NCBI RefSeq assembly: GCF_027107535.1
Contig: NZ_CP114283.1
Coordinates: 8,122,001-8,186,000 of the forward strand
Source: Streptomyces aurantiacus
GTDB taxonomy: Bacteria; Actinomycetota; Actinomycetes; Streptomycetales; Streptomycetaceae
Length of the DNA stretch: 64,000 nucleotides
Direction: 5' to 3'
Numbering within the stretch: the first letter of the stretch is position 1; the number at the start of each line of letters is the position of its first letter. The notes beneath the pieces were generated by a model that did not search any database, was not told the origin of the DNA, and worked only from the letters and a program-made list of their open reading frames with translations. Made by a program: the position numbers and the translations under genes. Shown here piece by piece: positions 46,046 to 54,288 of the stretch.

Positions 46046-46495
46046 CTACTTCGGTTCCCGGATCCCGCCGGGGCCGGTGATCCCCAGCGCCCGCGTCGTC
46101 TCGGGGTTCAGGATCAGTACCAACGTCGCGACCGCCACCACCGCCAGGGCGATCCCCCCGGGAATGGCGAGGCTGTCGGCCTGGAGCAGGTTGTACGCGA
46201 CGGGCAGCGCCATGATCTGCGTGATGATCGCCGGCCCCCGGCTCCAGCCGCGGCGCATGAGCAGCCCGCGCGCGGCAAGCAGGGGCAGCAGCGCGAGCAC
46301 GATCAGCGTCACACCCCCGGTGACGGCCTGGCTCCGGTCGTCCGGGTGGCCGGTGAGGCCCATCACGAGCATGTAGACGCCCCCGACGACGAGGGCGAGC
46401 CCCTCCAGCCCGGCGAGCGCCGCGGCCGCGGTCAGCCGCCCGGGGCGGGGGTCGGGGTCGGTCGATTCCGGGGTGGGATTCTGCGCAGAACTCAC
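46046..46495 (-). CDS. Small integral membrane protein of unknown function
   Basis: 149 aa with a short disordered, Pro/Asp-rich start (about 1-25) and four predicted membrane segments (LTAAAALAGLEGLALVVGGV; AVTGGVTLIVLALLPLLAA; GPAIITQIMALPVAYNLL; IALAVVAVATLVLILNP), ending in a short Gly/Glu tail. Conserved-looking but unknown. GTG start at 46495 is the best guess; upstream sequence is not membrane-like. Between the sigH operon and the lipid kinase. Confidence 0.72.
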   Translation of the reverse strand: MSSAQNPTPESTDPDPRPGRLTAAAALAGLEGLALVVGGVYMLVMGLTGHPDDRSQAVTGGVTLIVLALLPLLAARGLLMRRGWSRGPAIITQIMALPVAYNLLQADSLAIPGGIALAVVAVATLVLILNPETTRALGITGPGGIREPK

Positions 46496-46631
46496 CCCTG
46501 AAGGGTAGCCCTCGCCCCGTCCACTCCCCTGCGCCCGGGGCACTCCCGGCGCACGCGCCGGGCGCTCGCCTTCTCACCTGATCCTCACCTCGGTATGGGC
46601 CGAGTACCAAGCGGTAGGTACGCTGCATCGC

Positions 46632-47600
46632 ATGCGTGCACTTCTTGTGGTCAATCCGGCAGCAACCACCACCAGCGCACGCACGCGTGACGTCTTGATC
46701 CACGCGCTGGCGAGCGAGATGAAACTCGAAGCGGTCACCACCGAGTACCGCGGCCATGCCAGGGACCTCGGCCGGCAGGCCGCGGAGAGCAAGGACATAG
46801 AACTGGTCGTGGCCCTCGGCGGCGACGGCACGGTCAACGAGGTCGTGAACGGTCTGCTGCACAACGGCCCCGACCCCGACCATCTGCCCGGCCTCGCCGT
46901 GGTCCCCGGCGGTTCCACCAACGTCTTCGCCCGCGCCCTGGGCCTGCCCAACGACGCCGTCGAGGCGACGGGCGCCCTCCTGGACGCCCTGCGGGAGGGC
47001 CGGGAGCGCACGGTGGGCCTGGGTCTCGCCGCGGGCACCCCGGGCAGTGAGGACGAGGGCGTCCCCGCCCGCTGGTTCACCTTCAACGCGGGCCTCGGCT
47101 TCGACGCCGGCGTGGTCGGCCGCGTCGAACAGCACCGTGAGCGCGGCAAGCGCTCCACCCACTCTCTCTACCTCCGCCAGGCGATGCGCCAGTTCTTCGG
47201 GGAGACCCACCGTCGCCGCGGCACCATCACACTGGAGCGGCCCGGCTGCGACCCGGTGACCGATCTGGTGCTCTCGATAGTCTGCAACACCTCCCCGTGG
47301 ACGTATCTGGGCAATCGCCCGGTGTACGCGTCACCTAAGGCCTCGTTCGATACCGGCCTCGACGTGCTCGGCCTGAGCCGCATGTCGACGGGTGCGGTTG
47401 CCCGGTATGGCACCCAGTTGCTCACTTCGTCCCCCGAGCGCGGACCCCATGGCAAGCACGCGGTGTCCCTGCACGATCTGACCGACTTCACCTTGCATTC
47501 GAAGGTCCCACTCCCCCTGCAGATGGACGGCGACCACCTCGGACTGCGTACGAGCGTCGCGTTCACAGGCGTTCGCCGTGCACTGCGTGTGATTGTGTGA
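46632..47600 (+). CDS. Diacylglycerol kinase-family lipid kinase
   Basis: A 322-aa lipid kinase that phosphorylates diacylglycerol or a related lipid. The ATP-binding signature VVALGGDGTVNEVVNGLL (about residues 59-76) and PGGSTNVFARALG are intact; RWFTFNAGLGFDAGVV is the family's Gly-rich second domain. Starts MRALLVVNPAATTT at 46632. Upstream of wblE on the same strand, but with a 318-bp gap containing regulatory sites. Confidence 0.9.
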   Translation: MRALLVVNPAATTTSARTRDVLIHALASEMKLEAVTTEYRGHARDLGRQAAESKDIELVVALGGDGTVNEVVNGLLHNGPDPDHLPGLAVVPGGSTNVFARALGLPNDAVEATGALLDALREGRERTVGLGLAAGTPGSEDEGVPARWFTFNAGLGFDAGVVGRVEQHRERGKRSTHSLYLRQAMRQFFGETHRRRGTITLERPGCDPVTDLVLSIVCNTSPWTYLGNRPVYASPKASFDTGLDVLGLSRMSTGAVARYGTQLLTSSPERGPHGKHAVSLHDLTDFTLHSKVPLPLQMDGDHLGLRTSVAFTGVRRALRVIV

Positions 47601-47918
47601 GCGGAACGGGCTAAAGTCCTTCCACTCGAACGTTTAGACCAGGATCCACCCCATGGAAGTACGGCTGTGACCTAGTCGACACCGAGGAATCAAAAAAAAC
47701 TTTCCGGTAGGGGTTGTATCCGCCGCTGAGGTTTGCGAGTCTCTACGTGGCGCTCGGGACGGGCCGCAACATCGCCCCCACAGAGCGCCGGAACCCCTCC
47801 TCACATCACAGGACGATGCCAGTCCGTATGGCAGTCGGCCCTTCACTTGTTGAGGGATTCGTGAAAGCGTTCACATTCACAAGCAACGTGCATGTAATAC
47901 CAAGGAGAGGTAGCAGCC
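47601..47918 (+). promoter_or_regulatory. wblE promoter region with Crp-like palindrome
   Basis: 318 bp without a gene. Contains a CAAAAAAAAC tract near 47691 (rare in this genome), and a Crp-type palindrome GTGA-N6-TCAC at 47861-47874, 45 bp upstream of wblE. Mycobacterial whiB1 is controlled by a Crp protein through a similar site, so control of wblE by Crp is plausible. AAGGAGAGG precedes the start codon. Confidence 0.6.
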
Positions 47919-48176
47919 ATGGACTGGCGTCACAACGCCGTTTGCCGCGAGGAAGACCCGGAGCTCTTCTTCCCCATCGGCAACACCGGTCCTGCGCTGC
48001 TGCAGATCGAGGAAGCCAAGGCCGTTTGCCGTCGCTGCCCCGTCATGGAGCAGTGCCTGCAGTGGGCGCTTGAGTCCGGCCAGGACTCCGGCGTCTGGGG
48101 TGGTCTCAGCGAGGACGAGCGCCGTGCGATGAAGCGCCGCGCCGCCCGCAACAGGGCCCGTCAGGCCTCCGCCTGA
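47919..48176 (+). CDS. wblE: WhiB-family iron-sulfur regulator WblE (WhiB1-type)
   Basis: An 85-aa Wbl protein, an iron-sulfur regulator that binds the primary sigma factor region 4. The four cluster Cys are at 9, 37, 40 and 46 (C-X27-C-X2-C-X5-C), followed by the GVWGGLSEDER beta-turn and a basic C-terminal tail (KRRAARNRARQ) for DNA contact. The very short, compact form matches WhiB1/WblE, essential in mycobacteria and nitric-oxide sensitive. Single gene with its own terminator. Confidence 0.95.
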   Translation: MDWRHNAVCREEDPELFFPIGNTGPALLQIEEAKAVCRRCPVMEQCLQWALESGQDSGVWGGLSEDERRAMKRRAARNRARQASA

Positions 48177-48287
48177 CAACCCGCCCCACAACAGCCTGAG
48201 CTTGGCGGCGCGTACAGCGAGTACGCATCTCCCGCCCCCGAGCCGCAGCGCGCAGTACCCCCGATGCGCACAACCGCATGAACACTA

Positions 48288-48320
48288 TGAGCCCCGGACC
48301 ACCCAGTGGTCCGGGGCTCA
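48288..48320 (+). terminator. wblE terminator
   Basis: Perfect 15-bp stem (48288-48302 with 48306-48320) with a 3-nt loop, followed by TTGCTGTTT. Confidence 0.9.
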
Positions 48321-48449
48321 TTGCTGTTTGCGATCGCGTCCTGCCCGGGCTTCCTGGCGTCGGTCCGCGACCGATTCCCTCGGGCGAGGATTACGTAGCG
48401 TGTTCGTGAAGTAATGGTGCGGGTCGCTTCCGAGGGCCCGGTGGCGGCC

Positions 48450-48478
48450 CGGGCCGCCTGGATTACTCAGGCGGCCCG
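48450..48478 (-). terminator. Terminator of the PdtaS-like kinase
   Basis: Perfect 11-bp stem (48450-48460 with 48468-48478), 7-nt loop, 11 bp beyond the kinase stop codon on the minus strand. Confidence 0.8.
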
Positions 48479-48489
48479 AGTGACGTGGG

Positions 48490-49956
48490 TTACTTGTTGG
48501 CCCGTACCGGAATGTCCAGTACGACCTGTGTGCCCCGCTCCGGGGCCCGGACCATGTCGAAGGTGCCGCCCAACTCGCCCTCCACCAGGGTCCGCACGAT
48601 CTGCAGTCCGAGGTTGCCCGAGCGGTGCGGGTCGAAGCCCTCGGGCAGGCCCACCCCGTCGTCCTGGACGGTGACCAGGAGACGGGACTCCTTGGACGTG
48701 CCGCCGCGGACCGCGGACACCTCGACCGTGCCCCGCTCACCCTCCCGGAAGCCGTGCTCCAGGGCGTTCTGCAGGATCTCGGTGAGGACCATGGAGAGCG
48801 GGGTCGCGACCTCGGCGTCGAGTATGCCGAAGCGGCCCGTGCGCCGGCCGACGACCTTGCCCGGTGAGATCTCGGCGACCATGGCGAGCACCCGGTCGGC
48901 GATCTCGTCGAACTCCACCCGCTCGTCGAGGTTCTGGGAGAGCGTCTCGTGCACGATGGCGATCGAGCCGACGCGGCGCACCGCCTCTTCGAGAGCCTCG
49001 CGGCCCCCGTCCGACTCGATGCGACGGGCCTGGAGACGCAGCAGCGCCGCGACCGTCTGGAGGTTGTTCTTCACCCGGTGGTGGATCTCCCGGATGGTCG
49101 CGTCCTTGGTGATCAACTCCCGCTCGCGGCGCCGCAGTTCGGTGACGTCCCGCAGGAGTACCAGCGAGCCCACGCGGGTGCCCTTGGGTTTGAGCGGGAT
49201 GGCGCGCAGCTGGATCACGCCGTCGTTGCTCTCGATCTCGAACTCGCGGGGCGCCCAGCCGCTGGCGACCTTGGCCAGCGCCTCGTCCACCGGGCCCCGG
49301 GACGGGGCGAGTTCGGCGGTGGTCATGCCCAGGTGGTGGCCGACCAGGTCGGCGGCGAGGCCGAGGCGGTGGTACGCCGACAGCGCGTTCGGTGACGCGT
49401 ACTGGACGACGCCGTCCGCGTCCAGCCGGATCAGGCCGTCGCCCACGCGGGGCGAGGCATCCATGTCCACCTGCTGGTCGGGGAACGGGAAGGAGCCCGC
49501 CGCGATCATCTGCGCCAGGTCGGATGCGCTCTGCAGATAGGTGAGTTCCAGCCGCGAGGGCGTGCGCACGGTGAGGAGGTTGGTGTTGCGGGCGATGACA
49601 CCGAGGACGCGGCCCTCCCTGCGCACGGGGATGGACTCGACCCGGACGGGCACCTCCTCGCGCCACTCCGGGTCGCCCTCGCGCACGATCCGGCCCTCGT
49701 CCAGGGCGGCGTCCAGCATGGGGCGGCGGCCGCGCGGCACGAGGTGACCGACCATGTCGTCCTGGTACGAGGTGGGGCCGGTGTTGGGTCGCATCTGGGC
49801 GACCGAGACATAGCGGGTGCCGTCGCGGGTGGGGACCCACAGGACGAGGTCGGCGAAGGAGAGGTCGGAGAGCAGCTGCCACTCCGAGACCAGCAGATGC
49901 AGCCACTCGAGGTCGGAGTCACCGAGGGCCGTGTGCTGGCGTACGAGATCGTTCAT
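48490..49956 (-). CDS. PdtaS-type sensor histidine kinase (HisKA_2 family)
   Basis: A 488-aa soluble kinase. Two N-terminal sensor domains (a GAF-like region about 20-150 and a PAS domain about 175-285, with SNDGVIQLRAIPLKPKG and VLLRDVTEL) precede the HisKA_2 segment with phospho-acceptor His in REIHHRVKNNLQTVAALLRL (about 306-325) and the HATPase domain (TEILQNALEHGF; VQDDGVGLPEGFDP). PdtaS partners with an ANTAR response regulator (PdtaR) in actinobacteria, encoded elsewhere. ATG at 49956; a GTG nine bases upstream is also in frame. Neither has a clear ribosome binding site. Confidence 0.9.
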   Translation of the reverse strand: MNDLVRQHTALGDSDLEWLHLLVSEWQLLSDLSFADLVLWVPTRDGTRYVSVAQMRPNTGPTSYQDDMVGHLVPRGRRPMLDAALDEGRIVREGDPEWREEVPVRVESIPVRREGRVLGVIARNTNLLTVRTPSRLELTYLQSASDLAQMIAAGSFPFPDQQVDMDASPRVGDGLIRLDADGVVQYASPNALSAYHRLGLAADLVGHHLGMTTAELAPSRGPVDEALAKVASGWAPREFEIESNDGVIQLRAIPLKPKGTRVGSLVLLRDVTELRRRERELITKDATIREIHHRVKNNLQTVAALLRLQARRIESDGGREALEEAVRRVGSIAIVHETLSQNLDERVEFDEIADRVLAMVAEISPGKVVGRRTGRFGILDAEVATPLSMVLTEILQNALEHGFREGERGTVEVSAVRGGTSKESRLLVTVQDDGVGLPEGFDPHRSGNLGLQIVRTLVEGELGGTFDMVRAPERGTQVVLDIPVRANK

Positions 49957-50387
49957 GGAGGGCACGTGTGCGAGCGTACCCGTCGCGTGCGACAAGGCCC
50001 GAAATCGGCCACCCGCGCGGCCCCGGAGAACACCCGCGGGCCGCGGCGCCTGGGAGGGACCCTCAACCCTCCCGGCACCGCAGCCCGGAGCAACATCGGC
50101 CGCGGGGTGTGCGGTCCCGATCGGCCGAAGGATGAGGAGCCGGTGCAGTCAGGGCAGAGAGCGCCGGTTCCTCGATCCGCCTTCCTGTGCGGGGAAGGCG
50201 GAGGCTTGGTCGTTCAGCTGGCTTGATCGTGCAGTTGCGTTCTCAAGCTTCGCGTAAGCATTGTGGACTAGACCACTGTGAGTGTCCATGCGTTGACGGA
50301 TGTTTGTTGTTGTCTCTCAATCCAACAACTCGCGTCCTCCATCCACCACGCAGCCTAACCCCGAGCGGTTCACGGGCGGGGCCAGAT
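49957..50387. other. Intergenic region with an orphan DasR site
   Basis: 431 bp upstream of the PdtaS-like kinase. No convincing gene. It carries one good dre (DasR) site at 50262-50277; right of it is T-rich sequence with TTGACG and GTTGTTG direct repeats. A 15-codon open frame follows the dre on the minus strand; too small to call. Confidence 0.6.
50262..50277. promoter_or_regulatory. DasR-binding site (dre), orphan
   Basis: TGTGGACTAGACCACT against the dre consensus ACTGGTCTAGACCAGT; the inner 12 bp TGGACTAGACCA match 11 of 12. The nearest gene it could control is the minus-strand kinase, about 305 bp away; nagB has its own site. Confidence 0.75.
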
Positions 50388-50827
50388 TCACATCGCGAGT
50401 TCGGCGAGCGCCTCCGGTTCCTCCTTGGTGGCACCGTCGCGCGCCTGCTGGGACATGCCCTGGATCATGGCGCCGGCACGGCGGGCCAGGGCTGCCGCGT
50501 CCGTGTCCGTGTCCGTGTCCGTGTCCGTGTCCGTGTCCGTGTCCGGGGGCAGCTCGCCCGCGTCGGCACCGGCCCGTACGCGGCGCTCCACGGCGGCGAT
50601 GCCGGCCCTGCGCCGATCCCGCAGAGAGGCCTCCACCTCGGGGGTGGTGCAGTTGGTCGCGGCGTGGAGGACCAGGCAGCCGAGCGGGCGGCCCGGCACG
50701 GTGAACCCGGCTGCGGCCTCGCGCAGCATCCGCTCCACCGCGGTGCCGTCTCGCGATCGAAGGAGCGGGGGCGTCCGCGCGGCCTGGGGACCGGCCCGGC
50801 GGTGCCCGTGACGTCCTGGCTGCTCAC
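50388..50827 (-). pseudogene. TetR-family regulator with internal deletion and frameshift
   Basis: The first frame starts GTG (50827) and gives the typical start PRPRGRPRSFDRETA of a TetR protein, but then jumps frame: the second frame gives the C-terminal part VERMLREAAAGFTVPG, then GCLVLHAATNCTTPEVEASL and the end IQGMSQQARDGATKEEPEAL. The stretch that should hold most of the HTH domain and the first ligand-domain helices (about 50 or more residues) is missing. The C-terminal part also contains a run of Thr-Asp repeats from the microsatellite at 50503-50544. Therefore a non-functional remnant. Confidence 0.82.
50503..50544. repeat. Hexanucleotide microsatellite (GTGTCC)7
   Basis: Seven perfect head-to-tail copies of GTGTCC, plus a related GCGTCC before. 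Lies inside the TetR remnant and encodes repeated Asp-Thr in the minus frame. Confidence 0.92.
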
Positions 50828-50917
50828 CGTGCGGCGAATTCCAGAGCGGGCGACAGGGAAAACGCCGGGCGGAAGGAGCGGCCGGGCAGCGGTGACCGGG
50901 AAGGAGCGTTCTGCTAG

Positions 50918-50933
50918 ATTGGTCTATACCACA
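50918..50933. promoter_or_regulatory. DasR-binding site (dre) upstream of nagB
   Basis: ATTGGTCTATACCACA; 12 of 16 bases match the dre consensus. It lies 38 bp upstream of the nagB start, overlapping the likely promoter. DasR control of nagB is known in S. coelicolor. Confidence 0.85.
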
Positions 50934-50971
50934 TATGCAGGTGAGTTCCCTCTCAGAACGGCAGGCCCAGC

Positions 50972-51757
50972 GTGGAAGTTGTCATCGTTCCGGACGCCAA
51001 GGCGGGTGGCGAGCTCATTGCCGAGGCCATGGCGGAGTTGATCCGGCACAAGCCCGAAGCCCTGCTCGGGGTGGCCACCGGTTCGACCCCCCTGCCCATC
51101 TACGAGGCGCTGGCGGCGAAGGTGGGCTCCGGGGCCGTGGACGCCTCGCGGACACGGGTCGCACAGCTCGACGAGTACGTGGGACTGCCGGCCGAGCATC
51201 CCGAGTCGTACCGGTCCGTGCTGCGGCGCGAGGTGCTGGAGCCTCTGGGGATCGGCATGGCGGCGTTCATGGGACCCGACGGGACCGCCGAGGACGTACG
51301 TGCCGCGTGCGAGGCGTACGACAAGGCGCTCGGCGACGCGGGCGGGGTCGATCTCCAGCTGCTCGGGATCGGCACCGACGGGCACATCGGGTTCAACGAA
51401 CCGTGCTCCTCGCTCGCCTCCCGTACGCGGATCAAGACGCTGACCGAGCAGACACGGGTCGACAACGCCCGGTTCTTCGAGGGCGACATCGAGCAGGTGC
51501 CGCACCACGTGATCACCCAGGGGATCGGGACGATCCTGGAGGCACGGCACCTGGTGCTGCTGGCCACCGGTGAAGGCAAGGCCGACGCCGTGGCGGCGAC
51601 CGTCGAGGGCCCCGTCGCGGCGGTGTGCCCGGCATCCGCGCTCCAGTTGCACCCGCACGCCACGGTCGTGGTGGACGAGGCGGCCGCGTCCAAGCTGAAG
51701 CTGGCGGACTACTTCCGGCACACGTACTCCAACAAGCCGGCCTGGCAGGGGATCTAG
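50972..51757 (+). CDS. nagB: Glucosamine-6-phosphate deaminase
   Basis: A 261-aa cytoplasmic enzyme that converts glucosamine-6-phosphate to fructose-6-phosphate and ammonia, linking amino sugars to glycolysis. Full family set: ATGSTPLPIYEAL (about 35-47), QLDEYVGLP with the catalytic Asp (about 67), GIGTDGHIGFNEPCSSLASRT (about 130-150) and ARHLVLLATGEGKADAV. GTG start at 50972 gives the conserved MEVVIVPD beginning. Controlled by the dre just upstream; the substrate of this enzyme is also the effector that releases DasR in the known system. Confidence 0.96.
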   Translation: MEVVIVPDAKAGGELIAEAMAELIRHKPEALLGVATGSTPLPIYEALAAKVGSGAVDASRTRVAQLDEYVGLPAEHPESYRSVLRREVLEPLGIGMAAFMGPDGTAEDVRAACEAYDKALGDAGGVDLQLLGIGTDGHIGFNEPCSSLASRTRIKTLTEQTRVDNARFFEGDIEQVPHHVITQGIGTILEARHLVLLATGEGKADAVAATVEGPVAAVCPASALQLHPHATVVVDEAAASKLKLADYFRHTYSNKPAWQGI

Positions 51758-51777
51758 CGGTTCTCGGGGGACGCGGA

Positions 51778-51812
51778 AGGCGCCGGGCTCCCCGCGTGGG
51801 AGTCCGGCGCCT
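51778..51812 (+). terminator. nagB terminator
   Basis: Stem 51778-51792 with 51798-51812 pairs 14 of 15 positions around a 5-nt loop; 20 bp after the stop codon. Confidence 0.8.
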
Positions 51813-51854
51813 GTCGTTCGGCGCTGCCGCCAGTGCGAGGTCGGGTGCGGGCTC

Positions 51855-51900
51855 GCCGCAGCTGATCGCGCAGTTCCCCGCGCCCCTGAAAGCCCCGGTC
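51855..51900 (-). repeat. Dispersed intergenic repeat, copy 5 (reverse orientation)
   Basis: GCTGATCGCGCAGTTCCCC at 51861-51879, the reverse complement of the repeat core with one change, followed by CGCGCCCCTGAAAG as in copy 3. Lies between convergent nagB and the GH3 gene. Confidence 0.6.
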
Positions 51901-51945
51901 TCCGGCCCCTTGAAAAGCTCCAGGTGCTCCGGGGGCCCGGCAAGG

Positions 51946-53439
51946 TCACAGGGCGGTGATGGCCTCCGCCGCTGCGAGGCCGCACACCCGGGCAGCGCCG
52001 TGCGTGGCGAGGTGGAGGGCGCCCCGGGGCGGAGCCTGCGGTACGCCCATCTCGACCACGACCGTGTCCGGCCGGGCGGTGACCAGCGCGTCGAGAGCCT
52101 CGGCCATCCAGCCGTGCCGGTGGACGTCGCGCACGACGGCGACCACCCGGCGCGGCCCGGCGGCCGCGAGCACCTCCGCCCCGGCCCCCTCCCCCGAGAA
52201 GCTCCCGGTCTCCGTGCCCGGCAGCCTGCGGCGCAGCTCGGCGCCGACGCCCCAGGGGGTCTCGTCCCCGACGGCGATGTTGGTGGCGGGGGTGAGGGCC
52301 GCGACGTACGGCGCCCCGGTGAGCGGCGCGCAGTGCGGGCCGCGGGTGACGGTCAGCGCGCGCCGGGCCGCCACCAGGCCGATCCCGGGGTCGGGCTCGT
52401 CGGCGGCGGAGGCCGGCCCCACGGCGGCCGAGGCGGTCCAGGACGCCAGGGCCCGCACCCGGGCCGCCGCGTCCGCCAGTCGTTCCTCGGGGAGTTCGCC
52501 CGAGCGGACCGCCGTGACCAGCGCGTCCCGCAGCCGCAGGACCGTCGCGTCGTCCGCGAGCCCGCCACCCACGCAGATGGCGTCGGCGCCCGCGGCGATC
52601 GCGAGGACGCTGCCCCGCTCGATGCCGTGGGTCGCGGAGATGGCCCGCATCTCCATGCCGTCGGTGACGATCAGCCCGTCGTAGCCGAGTTCCTCGCGCA
52701 GCAGTCCGGTGAGGACGCGGCGGGAGAGGGTCGCGGGGTGGGCCGGGTCGAGGGCGGGTACCAGGATGTGCGCGCTCATCACGGCGCGGGTGCCGGCCTC
52801 GATGGCCGCGCGGAACGGGGCCAGCTCACGCGACTGCAGGACCGACAGCTCCGCGTCGATGCGCGGCAGCGCGTGATGGGAGTCGACCGCGGTGTCGCCG
52901 TGCCCCGGGAAGTGCTTGGTGCAGGCGGCGACGTGGGCGGACTGGAGCCCGCGGACGTACGCGGCGGTGTGCCGGGCGACCAGGGCCGTGTCGGCGCCGA
53001 AGGACCGTACGCCGATGACGGGGTTGTCGGGGTTGGAGTTGATGTCCGCGGACGGTGCCCAGTTGAGGTTCACCCCGCAGTCGGCCAGCCGGCGGCCCAG
53101 CTCGTGGGCCACGGCCTCGGTCAGCGTCACGTCGTCGACCGCGCCCAGCGCGTGGTTGCCGGGGAACGACGAGCCCGTCCGCACCTCCAGTCGCGTGACG
53201 TCACCGCCCTCCTCGTCGATGGCGACCAGTACGTCGCCCCGCTCCGCGCGCAACTGGGCGGTCAAGGCGGCGAGTTGGGCGGGTGAAGCGATGTTGCGGC
53301 CGAAGAGGCCGACGGAGGCGAGGCCCTCGCCGAGCCGCCGCAGCAGCCAGGAGGGGGCGGAGGTCCCGGTGAAGCCGGGCTGCAGGACGGCAAGGGCGTC
53401 GCGGGTCAGCGTGTCCGTGCCGGAGACGATGGTGGTCAT
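51946..53439 (-). CDS. Glycoside hydrolase family 3 beta-N-acetylglucosaminidase-like enzyme
   Basis: A 497-aa GH3 protein, probably a cytoplasmic beta-N-acetylhexosaminidase cleaving imported chitobiose or muropeptide sugars. The NagZ-class motif KHFPGHGDTAVDSHH (about 174-188; the Asp/His pair is the acid/base) and the nucleophile Asp in IVTDGMEM (about 258) are intact. A ~150-residue C-terminal domain follows. No signal peptide. Ends 9 bp from the dasC stop on the same strand (dasC at 53449 lies upstream), so it is probably the last gene of the das operon. Confidence 0.9.
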   Translation of the reverse strand: MTTIVSGTDTLTRDALAVLQPGFTGTSAPSWLLRRLGEGLASVGLFGRNIASPAQLAALTAQLRAERGDVLVAIDEEGGDVTRLEVRTGSSFPGNHALGAVDDVTLTEAVAHELGRRLADCGVNLNWAPSADINSNPDNPVIGVRSFGADTALVARHTAAYVRGLQSAHVAACTKHFPGHGDTAVDSHHALPRIDAELSVLQSRELAPFRAAIEAGTRAVMSAHILVPALDPAHPATLSRRVLTGLLREELGYDGLIVTDGMEMRAISATHGIERGSVLAIAAGADAICVGGGLADDATVLRLRDALVTAVRSGELPEERLADAAARVRALASWTASAAVGPASAADEPDPGIGLVAARRALTVTRGPHCAPLTGAPYVAALTPATNIAVGDETPWGVGAELRRRLPGTETGSFSGEGAGAEVLAAAGPRRVVAVVRDVHRHGWMAEALDALVTARPDTVVVEMGVPQAPPRGALHLATHGAARVCGLAAAEAITAL

Positions 53440-53448
53440 CGGGTGGCG

Positions 53449-54288
53449 TTATCCCTTCACCGCGCCGGAGGTGAGTCCGCTGACGGCCTTGCGCTGGAGG
53501 AAGACGAAGAGGACCAGGATCGGGATGGCGAAGAGCGAGGCCGCGGCCATGGTGGCCCCCCAGTCGTCGCCGAACGTCGTCTGGAAGCTGGAGAGCCACA
53601 GCGGGAGCGTCTGCTTCTCGGCGTCCTTGTTGAGGATCAGGACGAGCGGGAACTCGTTCCACGCCGTGATGAAGCCGAAGAGCGAGGTGGCCATCAGTCC
53701 GGGGGCGAGCAGCGGGAAGATGACCTTCACGAAGGCCTGCCTGCGGGTGCAGCCGTCCACCATCGCCGACTCCTCCAGCTCCTTCGGCACGGCGGCGACG
53801 TACCCGCGCAGCGTCAGGACGGTGAAGGGCAGCACCATGATCATGTAGAAGAGGGTGAGTGGTACGAGGCTGTTGAGCAGGTCGGCGTCGCGCACGATCA
53901 TGTAGATCGCGATGACCATGACCTCCCACGGTGCCATCTGCGCGATCATGAAGGTCAGGAGGAAGCCGCGACGGCCCCTGAACCGCATCCGGGCCAGCGC
54001 GAAGGACGCGAGCAGCGCGATGACGAGGGAGAAGACCACCGCGAGGACGGTCACCGTCAGGGAGTTGCCGACCAGTGTCCAGAAGTGGTCGGCGTCCAGG
54101 GCCCGTCGGAAGTGGTCGAGGGTGATGTCGGTCGGCACGAAGACCGGGTCGTCCGCGATGATGTCGCCGGTCGGCTTCAGCGCGGTCGCGAACATCCAGT
54201 AGACGGGGAACGCGAAGACGACGAAGAGGGCGAGGGCCGTCGCGTTGGGCCAGATCCGGGACGCCACGGAAGAGACGGGGCGCTTCAC
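53449..54288 (-). CDS. dasC: Chitobiose ABC transporter permease DasC
   Basis: A 279-aa membrane permease (MalG-like). Six predicted membrane segments; the EAA loop PKELEESAMVDGCTRRQAFV (about 172-192) contacts the ATPase. DasABC takes up chitobiose/chitotriose in S. coelicolor, energised by the shared ATPase MsiK encoded elsewhere; accordingly no ATPase gene is here. GTG 54288 overlaps the dasB stop by 4 bp (GTGA). Confidence 0.95.
   Translation of the reverse strand: MKRPVSSVASRIWPNATALALFVVFAFPVYWMFATALKPTGDIIADDPVFVPTDITLDHFRRALDADHFWTLVGNSLTVTVLAVVFSLVIALLASFALARMRFRGRRGFLLTFMIAQMAPWEVMVIAIYMIVRDADLLNSLVPLTLFYMIMVLPFTVLTLRGYVAAVPKELEESAMVDGCTRRQAFVKVIFPLLAPGLMATSLFGFITAWNEFPLVLILNKDAEKQTLPLWLSSFQTTFGDDWGATMAAASLFAIPILVLFVFLQRKAVSGLTSGAVKG

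Noticed and set aside
47628..47643. Weak dre-like sequence upstream of wblE (TTTAGACCAG half)
   Set aside because: Only the right half matches the DasR consensus (10 of 16 overall), well below the sites at nagB, dasA and dasR.
47686..47715. A GGAAT...GTT motif upstream of wblE that resembles a SigR promoter
   Set aside because: The spacer is 22 bp instead of the 18 bp required for SigR promoters.
50216..50261. A 15-codon open frame (MLTRSLRTQLHDQAS) on the minus strand after the orphan dre
   Set aside because: Too short to support, no ribosome binding site, and such frames arise by chance; kept only as a possibility if a transcript is found.
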